Assembly (NCBI RefSeq): GCF_014898055.3
Contig: NW_023601104.1
Coordinates: 78,847,106 to 78,911,105, forward strand
Direction: 5' to 3'
Origin: Talpa occidentalis
Taxonomy: Eukaryota > Chordata > Mammalia > Eulipotyphla > Talpidae
Length of the DNA stretch: 64,000 nucleotides
Shown: positions 25,301 through 36,375 of the stretch, one piece after another
Layout: each line of letters opens with the position of its first letter
How positions within the stretch are numbered: the stretch's first letter is position 1
The notes under the pieces: generated by a model
The model's database searches: none
The model's input: the letters and a program-made list of their open reading frames with translations, nothing else
Told to the model about the DNA's origin: nothing
Translations under genes and position numbers: made by a program

Positions 25301-26260
25301 TGGGCTGCAGAGAAGAGGGTAAGGAAAGCTAGACAGAGTCAAGAGGCCACAATCAGAGTGCTGACCCAGCTTAGAGTCCTGCCCCCCACTCCCTGGCTGT
25401 GGACTTTAACCAGGTTGCACAATCACACCAACAAAGTACAGCCTCTGCCACTGGTTGAAAGGGAAACAGGGGCAGAGCTTTAGCCTGTGGGACCTTTACT
25501 CTACTACCACCTGGAAATCCTCCTTGACCTCAAAGGCTGCTATTCAGACATCAGGGCAAAGCTGACGAGGAAGGACAGATCCATGCAGCCAGCCAAGTAT
25601 ATCTTCGTTGATTCATAAAGGTGACCATAGGCATGAAGCTCTGGATGAACAAAGAGAGACTCTCTGGGAAAAGATGTTTTACCATCCCATATTGGGGAGC
25701 TTCCAACACAGGGAAGTGCCAAGGTGCTGTCAATGCTGAAACAAAACAGTGTGGTTTCAAAGTTCAAAGCTCTGTTCATGGATGGGATTTAAAAAAAAAA
25801 AAAAAGTCAGTGGATGAGGGTGTCCTCTGGGGCAGAACCATTTGTTTTCTTCCAATTCTAGGGTTTGTGTGATTTTTGAATAGCATACTGTATCTTTTCA
25901 TTACTCAGTGTGTGCATTTTCATCCTCAAGAAAAATGTGTCTACCCTTCCACTCATCTTGTATATTCTAGGTAGATGGCCTGAGTGCTTGTAAAATGGAT
26001 GAGCTGCGGCTCTTAGCTCTGCCATTATGCTATTGAATGGAGCCCTTGGTTACTATCACCAGATCTAAGGGTGGACCAGCCATTCTTCTGCAGCAGGGAG
26101 TGGGCCACTCAAAGCACTTAGTGCCATTTAACTTTTGTCCATCCCTGTTTTATATACACACAAAGAGTTTCCTGGAAACATGGCTGAACTCCAAGGATTT
26201 CAGAGAGTAGAATGTCTCCTAGAACTCCAATTCCCCAATCACTCAGAATCTCATAAGAAA
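22400..26260. other. Intergenic DNA between NUMB and RIOX1/HEATR4, left part
   Basis: No SINE of the lineage-specific family and no recognisable exon. A (GACA)n tract lies at 25269-25297 and a short A-run at 25791-25805. Frames up to 87 codons show no known domain. Confidence 0.6.
25269..25297. repeat. (GACA)n simple repeat
   Basis: About six units of ACAG in a G-rich context. Confidence 0.85.
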
Positions 26261-26264
26261 GTAG

Positions 26265-26360
26265 ACTTGAACTCACTAATCATTGACTTAGCTAGGTGAC
26301 ACTGGGAAAGCTGATTCATCTTCCTGAGCTTCGGTTTCTTCACACACAAAGTGGGATATG
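26265..26360 (+). repeat. MIR fragment
   Basis: CTGAGCTTCGGTTTCTTCAC and preceding TAGGTGACACTGGGAAAGCT follow the MIR core order. Confidence 0.6.
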
Positions 26361-26443
26361 TATTATATATATCTATTACTGTATAATAAATTACTTCCAA
26401 AAGTCAGTAGTTTAAGACAATCTCAGTTGACTATCTCAGTTTC

Positions 26444-26713
26444 TTTTCTTTTTAAAGATTTATTTATTCATGCATACAAGAACCGGGGTACAGGCCAGAT
26501 GTGCGGGAGGATGAGAGGATTCACCAGAGACAGAGCAGGGAACAGAACAGGCAGACTGACTGAAATACACTGCTGAGGGGAGCAGCAGATGAGAGAAGAG
26601 AAGTCTACTGTGCCATGTGGGTATCTCCATGGCCGGTGGGGATCGAACCCCCGCTGCAGAGGCTGTGGACAGCTTCACAGTGCTGCGCTCAACCCTGCGC
26701 CACCAGGGAGGAT
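26444..26713 (-). mobile_element. tRNA-derived SINE
   Basis: Minus-strand copy with flanks CTATCTCAGTTT at 26431 and 26714. Confidence 0.93.
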
Positions 26714-27067
26714 CTATCTCAGTTTTTGAGGGTCACATCCTGGTGTAAGTTAGCTGGGCTATCTCTCTCTGGGTCTCTCACAAGACTGAAGTCATCTCAA
26801 AATGAAGGTCTTCCAGAAACCAGTTGAGATGAATCTACTTTCTAGCAGGGTCGTTGTTGGCAGCATTCAGTAGTGCATAGTCTTTAAATTAAGGCCTTAG
26901 ATCCTCTTGAGCTATTATTACCTAAAGATCTCCCTCAGAATCTTGCCTTGTAAGTCTCTCACAGGGCAGTTCAAAACATGGTGGCCTATCTTCTCAGAGG
27001 AAGAGAGAGGGCAAGAGAAATTCTTCTCTAGCTAGACTTCTGCTACCAAGACAGAAGTCAGTCTTTT

Positions 27068-27610
27068 TTTCTTAAAAGATTTTTTTTAAGATTTATTTAT
27101 TTATACAATAACTGGGGTACAGTCAGAGGCACAGGAGGGTGAGAGAATTCACCAGAGACAGAGCGGGGAGCAGAACAGGCAGACGGACCAAAGACACTGC
27201 TGAAGGGAGCAGCAGGGGAGACAGGAGAGGTCTGCCGTGCCATGTGGGTTTCTCCCTGGCGGGCCAGGAATCGAACCCATGCTGCAGAGGCTGTGGACAG
27301 CTTCACAGCGTGGTGCTCAACCCACTGCGCCACCGGGGAGGCCCAAAAGATTTTTTTTTATTTATGTATACATACAAGAACTGGAGTGTAGGCCAGATAT
27401 GCAGGCAATGAGATTATTCACCAGAGACAGTGGGTAGCAGAACAGGAAGATCCACTGAAATATACTGCTGAGGGGAGCAGTGGGCAAGACAGGAGAGATC
27501 TGCTGTGCCATGTGGGTTAGCTCCCTAGCGGGGAATTGAACTCATGCTACAGTGGCTGGTGATGGCTTGATAGTGCTGAGACTTTAACCTCTGTGCCACC
27601 AGGGAGGCCC
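27068..27610 (-). mobile_element. tRNA-derived SINE interrupted by a second SINE
   Basis: Outer copy with duplications AGAAGTCAGTCTTTT at 27053-27067 and 27611-27625. Its tail at the left was split by the inner SINE at 27088-27344, so the outer body is at 27359-27610. Confidence 0.9.
27088..27344 (-). mobile_element. tRNA-derived SINE nested in the tail of another
   Basis: Inner copy with duplications AAAAGATTTTTTTT at 27074-27087 and 27345-27358, taken from the poly-T of the outer SINE. Confidence 0.9.
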
Positions 27611-27671
27611 AGAAGTCAGTCTTTTGTAATCAAATTCCAGAAGTGACATTCCATCACTTTTGCCACATTAC

Positions 27672-27944
27672 ATATATATATATATAAAGATTCATTCATC
27701 TATGCATACAAGAATTGGGGTACAGGTCAGAGGTACAGGGGTTGTGAGGATTAACCAGAGACAGAGCGGGGAACAGAAAAGGTGGACTGACTGAAATGTA
27801 CTGCTGAGGGGGGCAGCGGGCGAGTCAAGAGAGGTCCACAGCACCATGTGGGTAGCTCCCTGGCCTGGGATCAAACTCGTGCTGCAGCGGCTGTGGACAG
27901 TTCCACAGGTTGCGTTCCAACTCCTTGCGCCACCAGGGAGGCTG
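27672..27944 (-). mobile_element. tRNA-derived SINE, older type
   Basis: Minus-strand copy with GCCACATTA flanks at 27662 and 27945. A (TA)n tract at 27671-27685 replaces the usual poly-T. Confidence 0.9.
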
Positions 27945-28104
27945 GCCACATTATATTTTTTATAAGCAAGCCATTAGCTCTTCTCTTAAGGAGAGGGGAT
28001 TATAAAAATATATACATACTAGGAAGGTTTCACTGGAGCTGCTTTAGAAGCAGCCTACCTTAGGATAATAACAATAATAGTACCTACATGTGGGGTTCAT
28101 TTAA

Positions 28105-28325
28105 AGGTAACATGAGTGAAATGTTCAATTCAGAGCCTGGCACATATTATATAACTGGCTACATATAATAACTATTATTACTATTAATATTATTATTATG
28201 TATATAATGACTGGTTTTCTCTCCCTTCTAGCTCCTAGAAGGAAACCTTTTATGAGGAATAATTGAGATAATTTACATAATTTAGGACCTGGCACATAGT
28301 AAGTGCTCAGTAACCATTAGTTATC
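28105..28325 (+). repeat. Two MIR 3' fragments
   Basis: TTCAGAGCCTGGCACATATT near 28131 and GACCTGGCACATAGTAAGTG near 28286 are typical MIR ends. A TTATTA-rich tract separates them. Confidence 0.6.
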
Positions 28326-29214
28326 ATTGATATTATATGAGTGTATGATATTTCATTGCCTTTTCAAACTACTGCACAGATATATATGATTATGATAAAT
28401 TTTCCAGAATGGTCTTATTTTCAATTATTTTGTTTCATTTATCTACATGTACCCTATACTTGCCAGACCACAATTCCATATTTGGTGTTCATGAAATATG
28501 ATCAAAAAAGCAATGATCCTGTCAAATTTCCTATATGCCCCATCTAAGAAAGATAGGCCCCAAACCAACTACGTGGGTTAATTATAACAGCACCTCCTAT
28601 ATGCAGAAATGATGAGCCTGGCTTCATGAAAGTTTCAGAGAGGGGGAATGAGCAAGGACTTGGCTGAATACCTTTGTTCCTTTCAAAAGAAGCTGGTCAC
28701 ACTGCAGGCTCCCATTGGGGATGAAAGAAGAGAAGACCCTGTTCAGACTTTATGGATGGGATAAGGGCATCAAGAGGAGGTTTCCACTTCTAGATTGGGA
28801 ATTAAGACCCAAGACCCAAGACCCAAGCAACTGAAGAAAGAGCAATTTTGCAATGTGAAAGTTGCAAGAGAGTTCAGTTTACAATGCAAAAGAAAGATCA
28901 CTAAGAAGTTGGAGTGACACAGCAGGGCTGGGTCGAAGCTGCCTTCCTTATAAGGGAGGAGCGCTGGCCTGTAGCCAGAGAAAATGAGAAACTGTAATCA
29001 AGGAAATCCCATTATTTTGGCTGTGAGTCATTTCTCAGGGCTCACCCATGGCTATTATATGAGAAATATGGGAGGGGGAGCAGCCTGTGGAGGGGGAAAT
29101 TCCTATAGTATAGATGATCTTTAAATCAAAAGCACTATAGAAAGACAAAAGTTCAGAGACTTAGTCCTGGAACTTGCAGATTTATTCTCTCCTTCCCAGC
29201 CCAAGGCCTCCCCT

Positions 29215-29630
29215 GCAACCATTCTCCCTCAGATCCTTGGTCAGGCCAAGCAGCATCCTGGCTTGGTCCCCCTCTGTATTTATTGGAGTCAGAGGTACTG
29301 GAGCAGCCTGTAATGTCATGCGTCTGGCTCTGCTCAATGCAGATGTCAGTTGGGACAGAAAGAATAACCCAGAACCCTGGAACAAACAGGGTTTGTTCAA
29401 TGACCAATATAAGTTCTACTCAGTGAATGTAGATGACAGAAAATTGAAGAAAGAAGGTTCAGACCTGTAAATGAGAAATTCACTAGAAAGCTGCTTAAAA
29501 TGGCCTTTCAGAAACCATTCCCACAAATTTTCCACTTAACCAGGAAGTACTTCCCCTCTATATGCATGAAATCATATTGGTTTATTGTGTTAGAGTTTAC
29601 ACTGATTAATAAGTATCTGAAACTTGGTGG
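29215..29630 (+). pseudogene. NDUFA4: NDUFA4 processed pseudogene
   Basis: Intron-free relic of NDUFA4, the small inner-membrane protein associated with respiratory complex I/IV. The coding relic spans 29221-29470. The C-terminal half is clear: [15 protein letters not shown], then NPEPWNK and [18 protein letters not shown] before a TAA at 29468-29470. The N-terminal part ([11 protein letters not shown]) is in another frame, so a frameshift lies near 29260-29275. The initiator ATG is ATT at 29221-29223. Two in-frame codon insertions occur (before NNPEPW and before NDQ). The 3' UTR relic continues to about 29625, ending in TATCTGAAACTTGG. No clear poly-A tract or target duplication remains, so it is an old retrocopy. 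The parent's protein is recalled, not searched. Confidence 0.88.
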
Positions 29631-29701
29631 GAGAAAGGCCCAAGGCCCAAGTGTGCATCTCCTTTCATCTGCTTTTTTCAGGCCAGGAGACTATCTACAC
29701 A

Positions 29702-29706
<5 letters not shown>

Positions 29707-29780
<74 letters not shown>
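29707..29780. repeat. (TC)n microsatellite
   Basis: 74-bp uninterrupted TC tract. It creates Leu/Ser-repeat frames that are not genes. Confidence 0.97.
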
Positions 29781-29783
<3 letters not shown>

Positions 29784-31304
29784 TTCTCTCCACCCCTCCC
29801 CCTGCCTTATGTCTCCCATCTACCGCATATTCTCCCTTTTCTTTACCATGTTCTTTCCTTTTATCTTCACACAGAAGAAAAAAACATCCTCACAAGCAAA
29901 ATGTCTTAGGATCCCTGACACTGAAACTGTTAGTTTCCTGATCCAGAGTCACCTTCTTTAGCAGTTTCTGCTAAGGTGCTACACAATAAGAGCTGAAGAA
30001 ATAACTCACAGATAATGACAGTTTACACCTCTGCCTCCACATCAAGTCACCTGTGCAGCTGTGATTTAAACAGACCCACTGTTTTTCTGAGGTGCACCAG
30101 GCCTGGCCCCCTTTCCACAAGTTCCTCCCCCACCCTCTCCCACATGACCAGATCTCTGCACAAAAAGGTTCAAAGCAGAAGTTGCTGGGAAAGTTCTGTG
30201 AGGTCAAATAAGAGGTGTGTGGCAACACCAAGTTCCTCTTCCTGTGACTCTTGTCTTCTCTCCTTCCAAGTCTGCTTCCTCTGTTTCACAGAAAGAAGGC
30301 TAGACAGTTTCAATACCTTGGGTAGCCAGAGAAGACCTCTGCTCCTCTGCTGGATGACTGATGGTAGGAAGGAAAGAAGGGGTGAGGAGATGAGGACTCG
30401 CCCCCAGGAAGTCTGACTGCACAATAGGGATGGAGTATTTATTTATTCAGCCCTTTCCTAGACACAGCCAGGGTAGCCGCCATTTCACTTTGCTCTCAGG
30501 AAGTGTATTTAGTGGTAGGCTTTTTTTTACTTTTCCTGTTAGTTTCCTGCAAAAGGACATCAGTGTCTTCCTCAGTGCAGCCGCTGATAAGAACTGGATG
30601 TTGTTGTTCAAATGGAGACAAACGTATTTCCTGTCATAAACCCAGACCATCCCAAGGGCATAGAGAATTGGATCTCAGTGTGGAAAGAGAAGAACTTGAT
30701 CTTCATGCCTATTTCCCTGGTGCCATCTTCCTCCCTGGAATCCTCTATCTAGTGGGATACAATAATTACATCTTCTACTTGTGTAGAATTTCACTTACCC
30801 AAGGGAACGTCACGTTGTACATGAGAGAGTCAAAGGCACTGGATACCCAGAGAGTCACCTTGGAGGGTTAATATGAGGAGGCAGCTTTGGGGTTAATTTT
30901 ATGTTCTGGGGAAATTATAAATCTATAGTGTATATATATATAGTGTATATAGTGTATGTATGGTATATAAATATACAGTATACAACATATAAATATAGTA
31001 TAGGTTTATCTTAAATTAGATTCTGTTTGTTAGGTCCTACTTGTCCTCTAGATCTCAAAGTAACTTTCAAAGTTACTTATTATAGTGGGACCTCCTGATA
31101 TCCCTCTTCCAGCCACCACTGGGTTGGGTTCCCCTCTTATATACAATGCACTTCCTCTTTGGACACAACATCCCATGTGTAAGCGCACTTAGTGATTATC
31201 CTCCCTGCAGCATGTCAGCATTGTGAAGCCAAGGGCTACATCCATCCTGCTTACAGCTGCCTAGCACAGGTCCTGGCCCACTGTAGTTCACTAAATATTT
31301 AGTG
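29781..31304. other. Intergenic DNA, no gene recognised
   Basis: Frames to 133 codons (30015-30416) lack any motif, splice support or coding pattern. A TA/TG-rich tract lies at 30926-30990. Confidence 0.55.
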
Positions 31305-31319
31305 AAAAAATGAGTCCAG

Positions 31320-31590
31320 GGCCTCCCCGGTGGTGCAGCGGTTGAGCACTGGGTTGCAAAGCTGCCCGCAGCCTCTGCAGTGCCGGTTCGATCCCCGGCC
31401 GCCCGGTGAGGGCCCCACATGGAGCGCAGACCTCTCCTGCCGCCCGCTGCTCCCCTCAGCAGTGTATTTCGTCAGTCTGCCTGTTCTGTTCCCTGCTCTG
31501 GCTCTGGTGAATTCTCTCACCCTCCCGTGCTTCTCACTGTACCCAGTGCTTGTATAAATAAATAAATAAATAAATAAATCTTTAAAAATA
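31320..31590 (+). mobile_element. tRNA-derived SINE, younger type
   Basis: Exact 15-bp duplication AAAAAATGAGTCCAG at 31305-31319 and 31591-31605. Confidence 0.95.
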
Positions 31591-32075
31591 AAAAAATGAG
31601 TCCAGAGTTGTCTCCAGGAGCAGCCTTGCCACCCTACACCATCATTTATGTTGGGGTGGTGCTATGAAAGTTATAAAAAAGGCATGTGCTAATTATCATA
31701 CAGTAATCAGTAGTGGTTATAGTAATTAGTAAGTAAAAGCACAGTGGAAAAGTATGACTAAATAAAGCTCTCCACCAGTGCATGCAGGGCCATCCCTGCA
31801 CTATGAATTTGGAATCCCACTGCCTGTCTCTATCTCTGTTAGACTCTGAACATAGGGTCATTCCTTTGGAAAAATTCTATTTAGGGTTGCTAACATTGGG
31901 CACAAGAGCAGCTCATTCATTTTTCTCTGACTCAATGAAATCGTCGTGATCTGAAAATTAAAATACTAGGTTAGTGGTAGCCCCACACATACTCCCCCCC
32001 TCAGAATCTGATGTGAATTTCCCCGTCAAGGGTCTATACTAAGTCACCTCTCCCCCCGATCTAAAAAAAAAAATC

Positions 32076-32358
32076 AGGGCCACCCTGATGGTGCAAGGGG
32101 TGAAGTCTCAGTACTATCAAGCTATTGGGCAGTCACTGCAGCATGAGTTAGATCCCTGGCCAGGAAGCTAACCCACATGGTGCAGCAGACTTCTCCTGCC
32201 TTACCTGCTGCTCCCCTCAGCAGTGTATTTAAGTAGATCTTCCTGTTCTGCTCCCCACTCCATCTCTGGTGAATCCTCTCACTGCCCCCACCCTCTGGCT
32301 TACACCCCAGTTGTTGTATGCAAAATAAATAAAAGGAAATCTTTATATTTAAAAAAAA
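32076..32358 (+). mobile_element. tRNA-derived SINE, diverged older type
   Basis: Starts GGGCCACCCTGATGG, with the AAGTCTCAGTACTATCAAGC head variant also seen at 39852 and 49198. A box and B box are degraded (AGTTAGATCCC). Confidence 0.88.
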
Positions 32359-32421
32359 GTCAACTCCCTTAAGATGAGTGATGAAAGCAAAGGCTCACCC
32401 TACTTATCTCCTCCTCTTTCT

Positions 32422-32482
32422 TTTTTTTTTTTTTAATTTATTTATTTATGCATACAAGAATGGGAGTATAGGCCAGAGGTGT

Positions 32483-32535
<53 letters not shown>

Positions 32536-32682
32536 ATTCACCAGAGACAGAGTGGGGAACAGAACAGGCAGACTGACTGAAATACACTGCTGAGGGGAGC
32601 AGAGGGTGAGACAGGAGAGGTCTGCTGCACCATGTGGATTGCTCCGCTGCGTCTTAACACCTTGTGCCACCAGGGAGGTCCC
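32422..32682 (-). mobile_element. tRNA-derived SINE carrying an expanded (GT)n
   Basis: Minus-strand copy with duplications TCTCCTCCTCTTTCT at 32407-32421 and 32683-32697. A microsatellite has grown inside it. Confidence 0.92.
32484..32527. repeat. (GT)n microsatellite inside a SINE
   Basis: 44-bp GT tract replacing the usual SINE segment between GTGTGG and ATTCACCAGAG. Confidence 0.95.
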
Positions 32683-32699
32683 TCTCCTCCTCTTTCTAT

Positions 32700-35230
32700 T
32701 GGGGCCAAGGTTCATGGCCTACATCCCCTTCCTTCTACCTCACAAGCTCTTGGTCTGTGGCTTCCTCTTCTGCTGCTGAGGGGAGGATGGACATTGAGAA
32801 GGAGGAAGACTAAGTCAGAGGACACAGCCCTTTGATGACATGAGATTGTGGGGGAAGGTATAAATTGGGATGAAGTATAACAAGACATGATGAATCCCTG
32901 GAGATTCTTCAATAATTCTCACATCCCAGACATCAAAGGCCCAGCCCATTTGCCAGGACACCAGGAAACCAGAAGTGCAGTCAGTAGGAGGTGATGACAG
33001 CAAAGAGGCAGGCAGATCTGATACACAGGCCCTTATAAAGAACTATGGCCCGTGGGAATACCACAAACTGCTTAAGACTGGGTAGTGAAGAGAGAGTGGG
33101 TGTTGAGTGTGAGACCTTGAATCCAGAGGCCCATACTCTATTTCCAGCTCAGTCATCAATTTACAGGCAAGCAAAAGATGAATGTCAGAGATGTGGCTTA
33201 ATCAGCTCCCCATGGGATGAGGTTTGTGAGATATTTGAAATCTCCTGATGAAAAGAAATGCCAGGAAAAGCTATTATTATTTTGAGTGTTGATCATATAG
33301 GAACCAGAGCATCTTTGAGCTCATGTGCTGGAGTCAGAGGTCACAGTATATTCATCTTGAGTGGGTCTCAAGATAGATGTCCCTGGATATCTATCTTCTG
33401 ATAATCCCAGTTGAGAACAGGGTCATTGTTGAGATCTGTATCAACTACAACCAAAAATCTCATCACTGACATATCAGGAATTTCCAATCAAGTTCCAATA
33501 AGTTTTCTGTATAGATTCTGGCCAGGCCTACTTTGCCTAGAGAGATTTCTGGGCTATGACCTGATAATATAACTTCTCCATCTCGCTCTCCTTTTTCTCT
33601 CTTCTGCACATGTATAAGATTACACTGATTTATCAAGGGTCATTTGGAGATTCTAAAATGATCTTCCCAATGTGGTCTCCCTAAAATGTAGCTTTCCAAC
33701 TCCATTTTTTTCAGGAAGTGGTTAAACTAGACTCTTTTTCTTTTATTTGACTGGTATATGAATCTGGTTTTCTCCTCTATTTCATTTCCCTGTACTCTTT
33801 ACTATACACATCCCCTTCCCATTTCCTTCTCTGGTCTCTGCTCTGCAAACTATCTAGATTATTACTTCAAAGGAATATTGTTATCCTTTGAGGTCTTACG
33901 TGAGAGTATATTCCCCTCCCAGTGACCTCCAAAGCTAACAGACTGACTCATAACCGGACTTTAACCCAATCCTGCAACAAGTGCGTACCTGTACTAATGA
34001 CCTAAGCAACAGCCATTCCAGGTCACAATCATCACAGGAAGAGGTATTATTTTTCTGCTATTTGTACAAAGTGGACAAAGGTTGTCTATTTGGTGCAAAA
34101 GAGATCACTTGATAAAACCAGAGCTGCTTGTAAACCCAGAAAAATCTCAAGAAATAGGCATGTGACTGTTAGACATGCTTGTGGCGGAAAGCTGAGCTAA
34201 GCTTACAGTATCATAAACAGCATGCATACGAGCAACAGGGACTCATGGCTCAAATCCTCAAATCCTAGAATTTCAATGTCATTTACAAACTTCCAGCAGA
34301 GTTAAGATTAGGACTGATAAAAAGGAATACTACTTCAAACTCTAGGTAATAAGTACACAGAACACATTATCCAGAATATCAGAACACAGAAAAGATAAGA
34401 GCAAGTTTATGGATCACAGAGCCATACATGAGTGAACCAGCCATTTTTCCAACCCTGGTTCTATGTCAGAATCCCAGGTTCTCTCCTAGTTTCAGGGATT
34501 TCATTAGGGCCCAGAGATCCATATTTTATTTTGAAAAGATTCTCCCAAGTGATTCTGATTCATAACCAAGTTTAAGGACCATTACTTGAAAAACCTTTCC
34601 TCCAAGACAAAAGACTATTAAATAGACTACAGGTTTGACCCAAACCTGGTAACCCCTCCGGTCCAGGTTGGTAAATGACAACTCAGACAGGTATATCTGT
34701 TGTCCTTGTGATTTGGGAAAAACTCCAGAACAGCCATTAGACTATGGAATCACAATCAAATCTAGTTAATATAGCAATTCTATGGTTCATTTAGAACCTT
34801 CTCCAAGATCTGTGAGATTTTCTCACCTCAGAGATGAATCAGTGGGGCATTTTAGAACAAACTACCACCTTTGGAAGGAAAATTCTGATATGCTGACAAG
34901 AGTGAGTTGCAGACATCTTTAAACATTTCCCTTGTGGCTCTTTTTGGACAGTATTTAATAGAGTACCAGGCAGTCATTTATTTAGTAAGCATTTGTTGGT
35001 TAAATATTAGACATACACTCTATGTTAATAAATGGTTGCTGAGAACATACACAAATAAATAAGGCAGTAGTAAAGCAGGCCAGATGTGGTTCCTAGCATC
35101 TTAGGTATCAAGTAGGTTCAACTAAAATTTTTTCTTTATATTGGATACAGCCAATTCCAGTGGAACAGCTATTCTAGGAAACTCTACCTAAGAGTCAGTC
35201 TGCCCTTTTAAGAATATAACTTTTCAGTTC
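32700..35230. other. Intergenic DNA, no gene recognised
   Basis: No convincing exon. A MER5-like degraded stretch (GTGATTCTGATTCATAACC near 34549) is present. Frames of at most 67 codons look random. Confidence 0.55.
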
Positions 35231-35248
35231 TTCAGAAGATATAACTAA

Positions 35249-35522
35249 GGGCCTCCTTGGTGGCACAAGGGGTTAAATTGCAGCATTATGAAGTTGTCAG
35301 CAGCCACTGCAAGACAAGTTCAATTCCCGGCAGGCCAGGGAGCTACCCACAAGGCAAGCGCAGACCTCTCCTCTCTTACCCGCTGCTCCCCTCAGCAGTG
35401 TATTTCAGTAGATCTGCCTGTTCTGCTTCCCATTCTGTCTCTGGTGAATCCTCTTTCCCCATTCCCCCGTACCTCTGGCTTTGTACCCCAGCTCTTGTAT
35501 GCATAAATAAATATTTTAAAAA
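35249..35522 (+). mobile_element. tRNA-derived SINE, older type
   Basis: 12-bp duplication AGAAGATATAAC at 35234-35245 and 35523-35534. Confidence 0.93.
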
Positions 35523-36094
35523 AGAAGATATAACAAACCTGAGGCCAAAAACAACTTTAAAAGGAGATGTCCATCTTTTCTTTTTAAATGTATCTACAAG
35601 TGAAAGATAAAAATGAACTCCAGAGATGAGGACTAAATCATATTCTCCTATGGTTCCCCAATACCAAATACAGTATCTTGTGCATAGTAAGTGCTCAGTA
35701 TTTTTTAATAAGTGAATGGATGAATGAAACTGGAATATCAGTTTTATCATTTGTGCACCCTATACAAGTCACAGAATCTTTCTGACCTCTGCATCCTCAT
35801 GATTGCCTGCTTATTATAAACTTAGAAATCACATGTTCTAAGAGCGATTAGCACTGTGGCTGGCCTGAGACAGGTACTCAACAAATAAATGGTCGTGGGG
35901 ATGGAATGTGGTTGTTACTCTGAGCAGGAAACCAGAAGCTTGCAGGAACCAACTTGTATGGTCAAACTGACACCTAGTGGCACAGTCTTAGAAAACATGT
36001 CAAAAGTATAGTCAATTGCTGATTCAAAACAAACTGGGGAATAATTAGAAACTTATAAGAACTGTTTTGCATTAAATCCTCACTAACGATCTTC

Positions 36095-36252
36095 AATCCT
36101 GACAGCATATTAGAGTGACCTAAAAGGCTTTTAAAATCTACTGATGTATGGATCTCATCCTTGAAGATTCTGACTCAATTTGTGGGAGGTGAGGCACAGG
36201 TTTCAACATTTTTAAAAAGCAATTTTAACATGTAACCAAGTTGAGAACCACT
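36095..36252 (+). repeat. MER5-like hAT DNA transposon remnant
   Basis: MER5 text order: TGACCTAAAAGGCTTTTAAA, ATCTCATCCTTGAAGATTCTG, AACATGTAACCAAG and a terminal TTGAGAACCACTG. Confidence 0.7.
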
Positions 36253-36254
36253 GC

Positions 36255-36375
36255 AATAGGCCATTGAGATAGCTATTACTTTTCCCATTTTACAAATGAA
36301 AGTAAAATCCAGAATGATAACGGAATTTTCAGAGTCCTGTAGTTATTAGTAACAGAAAGGAATTTGAACTTTAGT
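36255..36375 (-). repeat. MIR fragment, reverse orientation
   Basis: TTTTCCCATTTTACAAATGA followed by CAGAAAGGAATTTGAACTTT fits reverse MIR. Confidence 0.55.

Noticed and set aside
25540..25872. Possible processed pseudogene before an A-run at 25791-25805
   Set aside because: Frames on both strands were read but match no protein I know, and no target duplication is visible.
29500..29961. 153-codon frame with Leu/Ser repeats
   Set aside because: Produced by the 74-bp TC microsatellite and flanking NDUFA4 pseudogene 3' UTR.
30015..30416. 133-codon plus-strand frame
   Set aside because: No motif, no start or splice context, and a matching open frame on the other strand; looks like chance.
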